Source: an uncultured Rhizobiaceae group bacterium (GTDB lineage Bacteria > Pseudomonadota > Alphaproteobacteria > Rhizobiales > Rhizobiaceae). Taken from it: a stretch of 64,000 nucleotides of DNA. The position numbers and the translations under genes were made by a program. Location of the stretch: positions 1 through 64,000 of the forward strand of contig CALGMR010000016.1 of NCBI GenBank assembly GCA_937958815.1, in the 5' to 3' direction. The notes beneath the pieces were generated by a model, which saw only the letters and a program-made list of their open reading frames with translations, was not told the origin of the DNA and did not search any database. Positions 43,303-53,159 of the stretch are shown piece by piece; position 1 is the first letter of the stretch, and each line of letters starts with the position of its first letter.

Positions 43303-44799
43303 ATGATGAATTTTAAAAAGTTTGCTTTTGCAGCTGCACTCACCACCGCCCTTGTTCCTGCTTTGGGAATAACATCTGCCTTGGCTGCCAAGACCAGCCT
43401 GAATATGGGAATGGTGCTTGAACCGCCTCACCTCGATCCAACTGCTGGCGCACCTGCCGCAATCGACGAAGTCGTTTATGCAAATATTTACGAAGGCCTG
43501 ACGCGCATCGGCTCCAAAGGCGAAGTTTTGCCAGCGTTGGCCGAAAGTTGGGACATTTCCGCTGACGGAAAAACCTACACGTTCAAACTGCGCAGCGGTG
43601 TCAAATACCATGACGGGTCAGACTTTGAAGCCACCGATGTCAAATTCTCTCTCGACCGCGCGCGTGCCGAAGGGTCCACCAATGCTCAAAAAGCTCTGTT
43701 TGCGGGCATTGAAAGCGTAGAGGTCGTTGATCCGACCACCGTAAAAGTGATGCTCAAAGCTCCTGCTGGGAACTTCCTGTTCAATATGGGCTGGGGAGAT
43801 GCGGTTATCGTGGCGCCCGAAAGTGCCGACACAAACAAGACTGCGCCCGTGGGAACTGGCCCCTTCAAATTTGGAAATTGGGTCAAAGGTGCATCCGTCG
43901 ACCTCGTCCGCAACGATGCCTATTGGGGCAAGCAAGCGGGTCTTGAAAAAGCAACCTTCAAGTTCATTTCAGATCCAGCCGCAGCAATGTCTGCCATGTT
44001 GGCTGGTGATGTGGACGCATTTGCAAACTTCCCTGCCCCAGAAGCTGTGCCGCAGCTTCGCGCCGATCCACGTTTCAAAGTGGTCATTGGTTCTACTGAA
44101 GGGGAAACCATTCTTTCAACCAACAATGCAAAACCACCTTTCAACGATGTCAGAGTGCGTCGTGCCATCGCCCATGCGCTGGACCGACAAGCAATTGTTG
44201 ATGGTGCAATGTTTGGTTTGGGAACACCAATCGGTACGCATTTCGCACCGCACCACCCTGCCTATGTGGATTTGACAGGGCGCTATCCCATGGACATTGA
44301 AGGCGCGAAAAAACTTCTCGCGGCTGCCGGACATCCCAACGGCTTTAAAGCAACGTTGAAACTGCCACCTCCGTCCTATGCGCGTCGCGGCGGTGAGATC
44401 ATTGCCTCCCAATTGCGCAAAATTGGTATTGAATTGGAGATCATCCCCGTAGAATGGGGTGTATGGGTTCCTGAAGTCTTTAAAGGCAAGGACTACGATC
44501 TGACAATCGTGTCTCACACAGAACCTCAGGACATCGGCATCTACGCGCGAGACGACTATTACTTCCAGTATTCAAGCGATTCATTCAAATCCACAATGGA
44601 AAAGCTGAACGCTGAAACAGACACCCAAAAACGCTACGCATTGATGGGTGAAGCTCAAAAAACCATCACCGAAGATGCTGTAAATGGCTATCTCTTCCAG
44701 CTTGCAAAAGCGGGTGTATGGAACGCCAAGATTAACGGCCTGTGGGAAAACTCACCCGTTCAAGCCAACGATCTTACGGGCGTCAGCTGGAGCGATTGA
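43303..44799 (+). CDS. Peptide-type ABC transporter substrate-binding protein (family 5)
   Basis: A 498-residue periplasmic protein of the DppA/OppA family. Signal peptide (FAFAAALTTALVPALGITSALA), then LNMGMVLEPPHLDPTAGAPA at the mature start. The family signature AESWDISADGKTYTFKLRSGVKYHDGS lies near residue 80, and DVRVRRAIAHALDRQAIVDG near 285. It works with the permeases and ATPase encoded from 45268, although a minus-strand gene intervenes. Dipeptides, glutathione or other small polar solutes are possible cargo. Confidence 0.9.
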   Translation: MMNFKKFAFAAALTTALVPALGITSALAAKTSLNMGMVLEPPHLDPTAGAPAAIDEVVYANIYEGLTRIGSKGEVLPALAESWDISADGKTYTFKLRSGVKYHDGSDFEATDVKFSLDRARAEGSTNAQKALFAGIESVEVVDPTTVKVMLKAPAGNFLFNMGWGDAVIVAPESADTNKTAPVGTGPFKFGNWVKGASVDLVRNDAYWGKQAGLEKATFKFISDPAAAMSAMLAGDVDAFANFPAPEAVPQLRADPRFKVVIGSTEGETILSTNNAKPPFNDVRVRRAIAHALDRQAIVDGAMFGLGTPIGTHFAPHHPAYVDLTGRYPMDIEGAKKLLAAAGHPNGFKATLKLPPPSYARRGGEIIASQLRKIGIELEIIPVEWGVWVPEVFKGKDYDLTIVSHTEPQDIGIYARDDYYFQYSSDSFKSTMEKLNAETDTQKRYALMGEAQKTITEDAVNGYLFQLAKAGVWNAKINGLWENSPVQANDLTGVSWSD

Positions 44800-45216
44800 T
44801 TAGGCAACTGACGATTGTTGCACATACGGTTCGTACCAATCATTTGCGTTGGAAGCATACAAGTCTTGTCCAGACCAAGCTTGCAATTCTTTCAACGCAT
44901 TCATCGCATCTTTTTGAATCCAAAGTCCCGATGTCTGACTGTCTCGACCCAATTTTTCAATCAGTTGGAAGCAGTGTTTGATATGTTTCTGTGTAACTTC
45001 CAATTGATCCAAAAAGGGATGATCAATGGGCATTGACGCACGAACTTCAGCGGCTGCCATGTCAATCTGTTCCCGACATGCAGCAACGTTGGTGCCATCA
45101 CATGACTGGATGGCGTTCAGCGCAGGCACGATGAAAGTGTCCTTTACGGCGGCCAATTTGCGACTTTCAAAAACTTGGTCTTTTATCTCTGAAAACTCAC
45201 GAAACCATTTGAACAT
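44800..45216 (-). CDS. Small soluble protein of unknown function inside the peptide-transporter locus
   Basis: 138 residues, helical and acidic in the middle, with Cys pairs in IQSCDGTNVAACREQ. No signal peptide or membrane helix. AAGGAGG five bases before ATG 45216 is one of the strongest ribosome sites in the window and argues that the gene is real. Its stop abuts the end of the binding-protein gene with no gap, and it points away from the permease genes, splitting the transporter operon. No family recognised. Confidence 0.65.
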   Translation of the reverse strand: MFKWFREFSEIKDQVFESRKLAAVKDTFIVPALNAIQSCDGTNVAACREQIDMAAAEVRASMPIDHPFLDQLEVTQKHIKHCFQLIEKLGRDSQTSGLWIQKDAMNALKELQAWSGQDLYASNANDWYEPYVQQSSVA

Positions 45217-45267
45217 CACTACCTCCTTGATTCTTACATTCCGTTACGTAAGGTCAGTTGTCAAAAA

Positions 45268-46218
45268 ATGCTAGTATTTTTTCTAAAAAAACTGCTTTGG
45301 GCGCTTGCAACGCTGATTTTTGCGTCAGTTTTGGTGTTTCTGGCGCTGGAAATCGTGCCGGGTGATCCTGCGCAAGTGATGTTGGGCATAAATGCCACCG
45401 ACGACGCCGTGGCTGCACTGCGTGAGTCCTTGGGTTTGAACAAGCCTGCACTGGAACGGTATTTCAGCTGGGTGTCGGGAATGCTGGTCGGAGACTTTGG
45501 CCGCAGCTACACCTATTCCGTCGATGTGCGGGAGCTTGTGGCGGATCGCATAGCTATCAGCCTGCCCTTGGCGCTTATTGCTCTCGCACTCTCCACAATT
45601 ATTGCCCTTCCCGTAGGCATTTATGCCGCTTCACGTCGCGGCAAAATTGCAGACACAATTGTCATGGCCATCTCGCAATTCGGGATTGCCATTCCAAACT
45701 TCTGGTTCGCTCTGCTAATGGTCTACGTTCTGGCCATTTGGTTGCAACTTGTGCCTGCTGGCGGGTTTCCCGGCTGGAGCGAAGGCTTTTGGCCGGCGCT
45801 CAAATCCTTGTTGTTGCCCGCAATCGCACTTGCCCTGCCCCAAGCCGCAATCCTGTCGCGGGTCACGCGGTCAGCCCTTTTGGAGACTATGGGTGAAGAT
45901 TATATCCGCACCGCGCGCGCCAAAGGCTTGAGCAAAAGAGCAACCCTATGGAACCATGCCTTGCGCAACGCCATGATACCCGTTCTCACCATATTGGGCT
46001 TACAGTTTGCCTATTTGCTGGCAGGCACCATCATCATAGAAAACGTTTTCTATCTTCCAGGCCTTGGCCGATTGGTGTTTCAGGCCATCAATTTGCGTGA
46101 CCTCATAGTGGTTGAAAGCGTGGTGATGATGCTGGTTGCCACAATCATCGTCATCAACCTGCTGGTGGATTTGGCCTATATTTGGGTTGATCCACGCCTG
46201 AGGGCACGTGCCTCATGA
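45268..46218 (+). CDS. Peptide-type ABC permease (DppB-like)
   Basis: 316 residues with six hydrophobic helices. The N-terminal helix and FASVLVFLALEIVPGDPAQVM are the DppB opening, and the ATPase-coupling EAA loop is YIRTARAKGLSKRATLWNHALRNA near residue 225. It overlaps the next permease by four bases. No clear ribosome site close to the ATG apart from AAGG about 14 bases upstream. Confidence 0.92.
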   Translation: MLVFFLKKLLWALATLIFASVLVFLALEIVPGDPAQVMLGINATDDAVAALRESLGLNKPALERYFSWVSGMLVGDFGRSYTYSVDVRELVADRIAISLPLALIALALSTIIALPVGIYAASRRGKIADTIVMAISQFGIAIPNFWFALLMVYVLAIWLQLVPAGGFPGWSEGFWPALKSLLLPAIALALPQAAILSRVTRSALLETMGEDYIRTARAKGLSKRATLWNHALRNAMIPVLTILGLQFAYLLAGTIIIENVFYLPGLGRLVFQAINLRDLIVVESVVMMLVATIIVINLLVDLAYIWVDPRLRARAS

Positions 46219-47060
46219 ACACGTCTGAATTTTTCAAAACCGCACTGCGCAATCGCAGTTTTGCCATCGGACTGTTCATTTCCTTGCTCGTTATTGCGAT
46301 GGCCTTGGTGTCGTATATTTGGACGCCCTATAGCGTGATTGATCTCGACATAGGTGCAAAACTAAAGGCGCCAAATGTCGACTATTGGTTTGGCACAGAC
46401 CATTTCGGACGCGACATTTTCTCTATGATTATGGTTGGCGCGCGCAATTCGATTGCAGTTGCTTTGGTGGCCGTATTTGTGGGCATTGGCATTGGTGTTC
46501 CAGTGGGGTGTTGGGCCGCGGCCCGTGGTGGTTTCTTTGATGAAGCCCTCATGCGCGGCAATGATGTGATCTTCGCATTCCCTGCGCTGCTTTCAGCAGT
46601 CATGATCACCGCCGTCTTTGGGCCAGGTGCGATCAACGCAATCATCGCGATTGGTATTTTCAACATTCCCGTTTTTGCACGGTTGGCACGTGGAGCGGCG
46701 CTTTCTCTATGGCCTCGTGATTTCATCATGGCGGCACGCGCTGCAGGAAAATCATCGTTCCGCATAACTTGGGAACACATCGTTCCAAATATGACCAACC
46801 TTTTGATCGTCCAAGGCACCATCGCGTTTGCACTTGGCATCATTCAAGAAGCCGGCTTGGCCTATGTGGGGCTTGGCACGCAACCACCCTTTCCGTCATG
46901 GGGCAAGATGCTCAATGAAGCCCAAACGATGATGAGCTTTGCGCCTCATATGGCGATTTTTCCTGGCTTGGCCATTGTGATCACCGTGCTGGGGCTGAAC
47001 CTTTTGGGTGATGGATTGCGCGACGTTCTTGATCCTCGCATCGCGAAAGAGCGCAGCTGA
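46215..47060 (+). CDS. Peptide-type ABC permease (DppC-like)
   Basis: 281 residues, with the DppC marker YWFGTDHFGRDIFSMIMVGARNS near residue 60 and the EAA loop FIMAARAAGKSSFRITWEHIVPN near 180. Partner of the DppB-like permease. The ATG overlaps the upstream stop as ATGA, and the TGA overlaps the following ATPase start, giving full translational coupling. Confidence 0.92.
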   Translation: MNTSEFFKTALRNRSFAIGLFISLLVIAMALVSYIWTPYSVIDLDIGAKLKAPNVDYWFGTDHFGRDIFSMIMVGARNSIAVALVAVFVGIGIGVPVGCWAAARGGFFDEALMRGNDVIFAFPALLSAVMITAVFGPGAINAIIAIGIFNIPVFARLARGAALSLWPRDFIMAARAAGKSSFRITWEHIVPNMTNLLIVQGTIAFALGIIQEAGLAYVGLGTQPPFPSWGKMLNEAQTMMSFAPHMAIFPGLAIVITVLGLNLLGDGLRDVLDPRIAKERS

Positions 47061-48682
47061 TGTTGGAAATCAAAAACCTCAACCTTTCCATATCCGGCAC
47101 GCCAATTTTGCGGGATGTGAACCTTAAGGTCGGCGCCGGAAAAATTCTCGGAATTGTCGGTGAATCAGGTTCTGGGAAATCACTCACCGCGCTCAGCACC
47201 ATGCAGCTTATGCCCGATGGATCAGAGCTGGGTGGTGAGATTCTGTTTCAAGATCATAATCTTCTTCAAGCCGATGAAGACGACATGATGCGGGTGCGTG
47301 GGCAAGAAATATCCATGATATTTCAAGAACCTATGACGGCCCTCAACCCTGTGCACACAATCGGCGCGCAAGTTTGCGAAGCCATTCGAAACGCCACGAA
47401 CCTTTCTCAAAACCAGCTTGAAACACAAGCTGCAGCCATGTTGGAAAAGGTCGGGCTTCCAGTTTCCAGGTTTCCGCTCAGTCGCTTTCCCCATCAATTG
47501 TCTGGCGGCCAGCGCCAACGGGTGATGATTGCGATGGCGTGTGCCCAACAGCCTTCGCTCATGATTGCCGACGAGCCAACCACTGCTCTCGATGTGACGC
47601 TGCAAGCGCAAATTCTCAATCTGCTGCGCGGCATTGTGGATGAGACAGGCATGAGCCTCATCCTCATCAGCCATGACCTTGCTGTGGTTGCAGAAGTGAC
47701 AGACGATATTGTGGTGATGCGCAATGGCGAAGTGTTGGATGCGGGGCCAACCGGTGACGTGCTGCGCAAGCTCCAACATCCATATACGGCACAATTGGCC
47801 AAGGCATCCACTCATGTTCCGCAACGCAATTCCGCGCCCATATTGAGCGTGGAGCAGCACGCAAACAACATTCAGCCAATTTTGAAAGCGCACCATATTG
47901 TGCGCGATTATCCAACGGCGCGCACGTCCATTTTCAAGAAAGGCATACCGTTTCGGGCACTGAACAGTGTCAGTTTTGAACTTTTTAAAGGTCAAAGCAT
48001 GGGGCTAGTGGGAGAATCCGGATGCGGAAAATCGACCCTCGCCCGCATCGTTCTTGGCTTGGACAAAGCCACAGCAGGCCGCGTGGATTTTCTAGGAACA
48101 GATTTATCAAAAGTTGAAGGCGACGAAATGAGGTCTGCACGTCGCAACATGCAAGTTGTTTTTCAAGATCCATTTGCGAGCTTCAATCCACGGCATCGTG
48201 TGGAGCGACTGGTGTCAGAACCACTTTATCTGGAGCCACAACTTTCGAAAGCTCAAAGACGCGATCGTGTGCGGGCAGCACTTTCCGAAGTGGGTATGAA
48301 TGACACGGCACTCGACAAATATCCGCATGAATTTTCTGGCGGACAAAGACAACGTCTGGCCATTGCCCGCGCGCTCATCACACGCCCCGCCCTAATTGTT
48401 GCTGATGAACCTGTGTCCGCTTTGGATGTTTCCATTCGTGCCCAAGTGCTGGATTTGCTGGCCGATTTGCGCGAACGTTTGAATCTCACCTATTTGTTCA
48501 TCAGCCACGACCTTGGAGTGGTGCGTGCCATTTGCGATGAGGTGATGGTCATGCAAGCGGGTGAAATTGTTGAACACGGCCCTGTGGAAAATGTATTTAC
48601 GTCACCAGCGTCTCAGGCAGCGCAAGAGCTTGTGGATGCAACGCCAAACCTTGAACGCGCCTTGGCGAACCGTGTAGATTGA
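47060..48682 (+). CDS. Fused two-domain peptide ABC transporter ATPase (DppD-DppF type)
   Basis: 540 residues with two complete ABC domains. The first has Walker A GESGSGKS near residue 36, [14 protein letters not shown] near 153 and Walker [13 protein letters not shown]; the second has GESGCGKS near 318, [14 protein letters not shown] near 427 and [12 protein letters not shown]. Such fusions (GsiA/YejF style) serve peptide, glutathione and microcin C-type importers. The start overlaps the DppC-like stop by one base. Confidence 0.92.
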   Translation: MLEIKNLNLSISGTPILRDVNLKVGAGKILGIVGESGSGKSLTALSTMQLMPDGSELGGEILFQDHNLLQADEDDMMRVRGQEISMIFQEPMTALNPVHTIGAQVCEAIRNATNLSQNQLETQAAAMLEKVGLPVSRFPLSRFPHQLSGGQRQRVMIAMACAQQPSLMIADEPTTALDVTLQAQILNLLRGIVDETGMSLILISHDLAVVAEVTDDIVVMRNGEVLDAGPTGDVLRKLQHPYTAQLAKASTHVPQRNSAPILSVEQHANNIQPILKAHHIVRDYPTARTSIFKKGIPFRALNSVSFELFKGQSMGLVGESGCGKSTLARIVLGLDKATAGRVDFLGTDLSKVEGDEMRSARRNMQVVFQDPFASFNPRHRVERLVSEPLYLEPQLSKAQRRDRVRAALSEVGMNDTALDKYPHEFSGGQRQRLAIARALITRPALIVADEPVSALDVSIRAQVLDLLADLRERLNLTYLFISHDLGVVRAICDEVMVMQAGEIVEHGPVENVFTSPASQAAQELVDATPNLERALANRVD

Positions 48683-48708
48683 TATTGAACAAAACCCCGG
48701 TCAAAAAA

Positions 48709-49794
48709 ATGTCCACTGAAATTGACTACCCTGATGAGTATGACAATTCTGGCCGTGTGGCCAACGCCGCAGAATTGCTTGAAGGTTACCTTGAAGATGC
48801 AGCGAACTTTCGTTCCCGCGAAAACCTGATCGCAGATTATAATCTTGTCTACGGGCCAGCCGAGCGCAATCAAATGGACATATTTTGGCCAGACGAAAAG
48901 CGCGATGCGCCCATCGTGATGTTCATCCACGGCGGCTACTGGAAAAGTATGGATCGCAGTGCGTTCAGCCATTTGTCCGGTGGCTTGTTGGAAAACAACA
49001 TTGCCGTTGCCATGCCCTCCTATACGTTGTGCCCCGATATTCAAATCAACGGCATCATCAACGAGTTGAGACGTGCATGTTTGGTTCTTTATCAAACCTA
49101 TAAGCAAAAAATCATTGTTGTGGGCCATTCAGCAGGCGGCCACCTGGCAGCATGTATGATGGCAACCGATTGGGAAGGCATTCACCGCGATTTGCCCGAA
49201 GACCTCGTCGCTGCAGGCATGGGAATTTCGGGAATTTATGATCTACTGCCCATATTGCACACGCCTGTGAATGACGCCGTTCAAATGGATGTGGAGCAAG
49301 CTTCAAGCGCAAGCCCGATTGATTGGGTTCCAGAAGCCATCCAGAAATTTGAGGCTTGGGTCGGTGCGGATGAATCCAACGAATATCACCGTCAAAGTCG
49401 CGAACTTGCAGAACGTTGGTCTATGCTTGGAACACCAACCAATTGCATTTCGGTTGAAAATGAAAACCATTTCACCATCATCCATGCATTGACTGTTGCC
49501 GACAGCCCCATCGTGCAAAAAATTGTTGAACTTGTGAACGAGCCAGCCGTCGAAGTGAAACTTCCGCGTGTTGTGAAAAAACAGGTCTTAGCGGAAATGC
49601 AGACCTTTGACATGTCCGACCCGAATGCACCGGAAAAGCCCACCAAATCAAAATTAAAAAAAGCGGCCTCCAAAAAGAAAGCCAAACCCAAAGCATCAGC
49701 TTCAAAGCCTGAATCAAACCCCGCCCGCAAACCAGCGGCGGCTTCACGCAAAAACCCACGAAAGAAGCGCGCAAGAGCGGCAATCGAGGCATAA
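48709..49794 (+). CDS. Alpha/beta hydrolase with a histone-H1-like basic tail
   Basis: 361 residues. The hydrolase core has the oxyanion motif MFIHGGYWKSMDRSAF near residue 70 and the nucleophile in GHSAGGHLAA near 145, with the His in ENHFTIIHAL near 260, as in kynurenine formamidase-like esterases. After about residue 305 the chain becomes a Lys/Ala/Pro/Ser tail of about 55 residues (KLKKAASKKKAKPKASASKP and on), similar to histone H1 or AlgP-type tails. It follows the ATPase gene by 26 bp. The upstream in-frame TTG at 48679 is a poorer start. A hydrolase acting on the imported compound is plausible; the tail's role is unknown. Confidence 0.82.
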   Translation: MSTEIDYPDEYDNSGRVANAAELLEGYLEDAANFRSRENLIADYNLVYGPAERNQMDIFWPDEKRDAPIVMFIHGGYWKSMDRSAFSHLSGGLLENNIAVAMPSYTLCPDIQINGIINELRRACLVLYQTYKQKIIVVGHSAGGHLAACMMATDWEGIHRDLPEDLVAAGMGISGIYDLLPILHTPVNDAVQMDVEQASSASPIDWVPEAIQKFEAWVGADESNEYHRQSRELAERWSMLGTPTNCISVENENHFTIIHALTVADSPIVQKIVELVNEPAVEVKLPRVVKKQVLAEMQTFDMSDPNAPEKPTKSKLKKAASKKKAKPKASASKPESNPARKPAAASRKNPRKKRARAAIEA

Positions 49795-49800
49795 TCAGGC

Positions 49801-50784
49801 TCAGCTAAAGAGCAGCCATCCAAGGGCACTTAAGCAAAGCAAGCTGAAGCAACATGTGAAATAAAAGCGCAACGCGCGGTCAATATCCGCAATTTCCAAT
49901 TCATCACGTCCACTCTCGTTGAGTTTGCGTGCGCTCACCATTTCAGTGCCATAACTGCGATCCCCACCCAATGAAATTTCCAACGCTGCAGCAAAAGCAG
50001 CTTCAGGCCATCCAGCATTGGGTGATCGATGATGAGGCGCATCGGCTCGCGTGGTTTTCCAAACACTGTCGCTTCGCTTCCGGCCCTGATGCACCAAAGT
50101 GGCCCACCACGCCAAACCTGCAGAAAGCCTGGCAGCAGGCCAATTCATCCAGTCGTCCAAAATCGCAGACGATTTCCCAAATTGCTCGTATTCTTCTGTG
50201 CGGTGTCCGATCATGGAATCGGCAGTGTTCACGGCTTTGTAAAACAGAATTCCGGGCAAGCCCAAAACCGCATACCAGAAAATTGGGGCGACCACGCCGT
50301 CGGAAAAATTCTCGGCTAAACTCTCAATCGCAGCTTTGCACACACCCGATACACTAAGTTGCGACACATCGCGCCCGACGATCATGGAAACCGCTTCACG
50401 CCCCCCTTCCACACCACCGCTTTTCAAACCATCACGCACACGCGCCACGTGCTCATAGAGGCTCTTTTGTGCAATCAACGTTGTGACAATGATGAGCTCC
50501 ATTCCCCAGCTCAACAAAACGGAAATGGCGGACATCCAATCGACAACAACGCTCACAGAAATGCACAATACGGCAAACGCGGCGAGCAACACTAAACCTG
50601 CAACGAATCCAGGTGCCTGCCCTTGCTTTGTGCCCAAAGCTTCCAGATCCCAGTCATCACGTTTTTCTTCAAAAAACGAAATCACGCGGCCAAAAAGAAC
50701 AACGGGATGAGGAACGCGCTTCCACAGGGAATCTGGATCACCGATTATTGCATCCAGAATGATTGCCAATGTCAGCAATGCCAT
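49801..50784 (-). CDS. cbiB: Adenosylcobinamide-phosphate synthase
   Basis: A 327-residue integral membrane protein (CobD in Pseudomonas naming) that joins the aminopropanol-phosphate arm to adenosylcobyric acid. Early motif LDAIIGDPDSLWKRVPHPV and FSDGVVAPIFWYAVLGLPG near residue 165 are family hallmarks, as is the MIGHRTEEYEQFGK segment. It is the last gene of the minus-strand cobA-cobB-cobC-cbiB operon and is convergent with the hydrolase gene, six bases apart. Confidence 0.92.
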   Translation of the reverse strand: MALLTLAIILDAIIGDPDSLWKRVPHPVVLFGRVISFFEEKRDDWDLEALGTKQGQAPGFVAGLVLLAAFAVLCISVSVVVDWMSAISVLLSWGMELIIVTTLIAQKSLYEHVARVRDGLKSGGVEGGREAVSMIVGRDVSQLSVSGVCKAAIESLAENFSDGVVAPIFWYAVLGLPGILFYKAVNTADSMIGHRTEEYEQFGKSSAILDDWMNWPAARLSAGLAWWATLVHQGRKRSDSVWKTTRADAPHHRSPNAGWPEAAFAAALEISLGGDRSYGTEMVSARKLNESGRDELEIADIDRALRFYFTCCFSLLCLSALGWLLFS

Positions 50785-50838
50785 GAAATATCACTCTTCA
50801 AAACGAGACGGGCCTAACGCACGAGCTGTGTATCGCGA

Positions 50839-51843
50839 TCAATCAGCGTAAAAATCCGCCAAAGCCTTATCAAGTTTGTTGAAAGCAGCCTTTGAGCCCG
50901 GAAGGCCGAAACGTATCCATTCCGGCTTTCCAGAAAAGGAGCGTGTCAAAATATGTGCCTTAGCCAGGTGTGTCCAAAGACGCTCCGCTTGCCCGTGACG
51001 GGTTAAAACAAACAGACCTGTGCCACCCACAACTTCATGTCCGTTCTTTAGCAATACGTCTTCCAGCTGCTCACGCGCTGCCACAAGTTTTTTTGATGTG
51101 CGCTTTTGCCATTTGCTGTCTTGCAATGCTTGCGCGGCAATGGCCAGAGCCGGCCCGGAGACCGCCCAGGGACCAAGCCCCTCTTCCAGTCGGCGCGCTA
51201 AGTTTTCATAGGTCAAAGCCACGCCAAAACGCACACCTGCAAGACCATAAAATTTTCCAAGCGAACGCAACACGATCAATCCATCGCGCCCAGCTTGATC
51301 GGCAACAGAAGAACGCGGCGCGGTTTCGCCAAATGCTTCATCCACAACAAGCAAGCCACCCTTTGCGGCAAGCCTTCGTGCCAATTCCAGAAGTGCGGTG
51401 CGGTCGGTAATGCGACCGTCAGGATTATTCGGATTGACCACCACAATGATTCGCGCCGTGGCTTCTGCACTTTCCAACCCATCGGTGACAAAGACCTGAT
51501 GACCCGCTTTGCGCCAATGAACGCTGTGCTCTTGATAGGTGAAACCCACAATCGCCACGTCTTGAGGTTTGAACAGAGTTGGCAGCAATTGAATATGGGC
51601 CTGGCTGCCTGCAGCCAAAGAAATTGCAGCTTGATCTGTGGCGCCATAGGCCATGCGCGCAGCTTCAGCCGCTTCATTCCAAGCCAGTTGATCCGGCAAG
51701 CGATGCCAATGGCGTTTGTCGATGTCTGCGATCGGATAAGAAGCAGGATTTATGCCTGTGGACAGATCCACCCATTTCTCCGCTTTTCCTCCAAATTGAG
51801 AAACCGCCGCATCCAACCTTCCGCCATGCTGAACTTCGCTCAT
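50839..51843 (-). CDS. cobC: L-threonine-O-3-phosphate decarboxylase / CobC-type aminotransferase-fold protein
   Basis: 334 residues of the class I aminotransferase fold. It is predicted to make (R)-1-amino-2-propanol O-2-phosphate, the linker joined by CbiB. The opening VDLSTGINPASYP is the CobC/CobD hallmark. The PLP lysine is probably in IVLRSLGKFYGLAGVR near residue 195, and VVVNPNNPDGR lies near 138. The ATG overlaps the cobB stop as ATGA, and the gene is 54 bp before cbiB. Confidence 0.9.
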   Translation of the reverse strand: MSEVQHGGRLDAAVSQFGGKAEKWVDLSTGINPASYPIADIDKRHWHRLPDQLAWNEAAEAARMAYGATDQAAISLAAGSQAHIQLLPTLFKPQDVAIVGFTYQEHSVHWRKAGHQVFVTDGLESAEATARIIVVVNPNNPDGRITDRTALLELARRLAAKGGLLVVDEAFGETAPRSSVADQAGRDGLIVLRSLGKFYGLAGVRFGVALTYENLARRLEEGLGPWAVSGPALAIAAQALQDSKWQKRTSKKLVAAREQLEDVLLKNGHEVVGGTGLFVLTRHGQAERLWTHLAKAHILTRSFSGKPEWIRFGLPGSKAAFNKLDKALADFYAD

Positions 51844-53156
51844 ACGCTCTTACTCCGGTCAATCAAATGCATATACGATCCCATCACACGGCCTACCCTC
51901 AAACCAGCGTCAGCGAATCGTTCTCCACGGGCATCTTGTAACGAAAACAAACGCGGCGCATCACCTTCCTCCACAACCGTGGAATAGTGAAACTCATGAG
52001 CAGTGAATTGCACACCTTTTGCACCAAAAGGAACGGCCTCAATCAGATCAGTTTTTCGATAGCCCAAATGCAATTTCCTTTCCGCAAAACTGGTTGTTAG
52101 CGGCAGGAGGTTGGCCATTTTATGACGAACACCATTTGCGTCCACCAAACCTTCGCCCAAAACCATATAGCCCCCGCATTCTCCAAAAATACAGCAACCT
52201 TGGTCTTTGGCTTTACGCAAACCTGACAGAAACACATCATTGCCTGCGATTTGTCCAGCGTGCAATTCTGGATAACCACCGGGCAGATAAACCGCATCAC
52301 AGCCCGCTTGTGGCGCCTCATTGTCCAAAGGTGAAAAGAAGCTCAATTCCACACCCGTATCATGCCAACTTTGGATAAGGTGCGGATATGAAAACGCAAA
52401 TGCCGTGTCGCGCCCTACCGCAATGCGTTGGCCCAACGGTAAGATAGGCGAATGTGTTGTTGTGCACGAGCCACCTTTGCCACCATGCGAAACGATTGCA
52501 TCAATATCTACGCCCTGCTCCACCACATCAGCGGCATGATCGATGAAAGCCTCCAGATCAGAATGTTCGTGCGCTTGAACCAGACCAAGGTGGCGCGATG
52601 GCAATTCCAATGTTTTGTCTCGGCCGATTGCGCCCAGAACAGGCATTGAAATTGCGTCAAGCGCATCTCTCAACATCGCCTCGTGGCGGGAACTGCCAAC
52701 CTTGTTGAGAATGACACCACAGACGCGAATATCTGGTCGGAAGTCTCTAAACCCCAACACCAGCGCGGCAATGGAATGGGACTGTTTTGCAGCATCCACA
52801 ACCACGACCACGGGCAAATCCAACATACGCGCTAGATCAGCCGCGGAACCAGTGCCGTCTGCAGCCCCATCAAAAAGCCCCATCATGGCTTCTATAAGCA
52901 GAAAACTATCTTTTCGATCAGCAAGCGATTGAAGCAGTTGCGGGCGCATGGCCCATGGGTCAAGATTGAAACTCTCAACACCGCAAGCCGCTTGGTGGAA
53001 AGCCGGATCAATAAAATCTGGGCCAGCTTTGGCGGGTGCAACGCTGATACCTCGGCGTTTTATGGCACGCAGAAGCCCAAGTGTAATTGTGGTTTTGCCA
53101 CTGCCAGATTGCGGCGCTGCAACAACACAACCCCGTTGATCAAATTCAGATTTCAC
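51840..53156 (-). CDS. cobB: Cobyrinic (hydrogenobyrinic) acid a,c-diamide synthase
   Basis: 438 residues that amidate side chains a and c using glutamine and ATP. The P-loop VAAPQSGSGKTTITLGLLRA is at about 13-32, and the GATase class I-like domain has FGECGGYMVLGEGL with the nucleophilic Cys near 328, plus HEFHYS near 398. The start is GTG at 53156, three bases after the cobA stop. The protein is used in both cobalamin routes, so it does not decide the pathway. Confidence 0.92.
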   Translation of the reverse strand: MKSEFDQRGCVVAAPQSGSGKTTITLGLLRAIKRRGISVAPAKAGPDFIDPAFHQAACGVESFNLDPWAMRPQLLQSLADRKDSFLLIEAMMGLFDGAADGTGSAADLARMLDLPVVVVVDAAKQSHSIAALVLGFRDFRPDIRVCGVILNKVGSSRHEAMLRDALDAISMPVLGAIGRDKTLELPSRHLGLVQAHEHSDLEAFIDHAADVVEQGVDIDAIVSHGGKGGSCTTTHSPILPLGQRIAVGRDTAFAFSYPHLIQSWHDTGVELSFFSPLDNEAPQAGCDAVYLPGGYPELHAGQIAGNDVFLSGLRKAKDQGCCIFGECGGYMVLGEGLVDANGVRHKMANLLPLTTSFAERKLHLGYRKTDLIEAVPFGAKGVQFTAHEFHYSTVVEEGDAPRLFSLQDARGERFADAGLRVGRVMGSYMHLIDRSKSV

Positions 53157-53159
53157 GGA

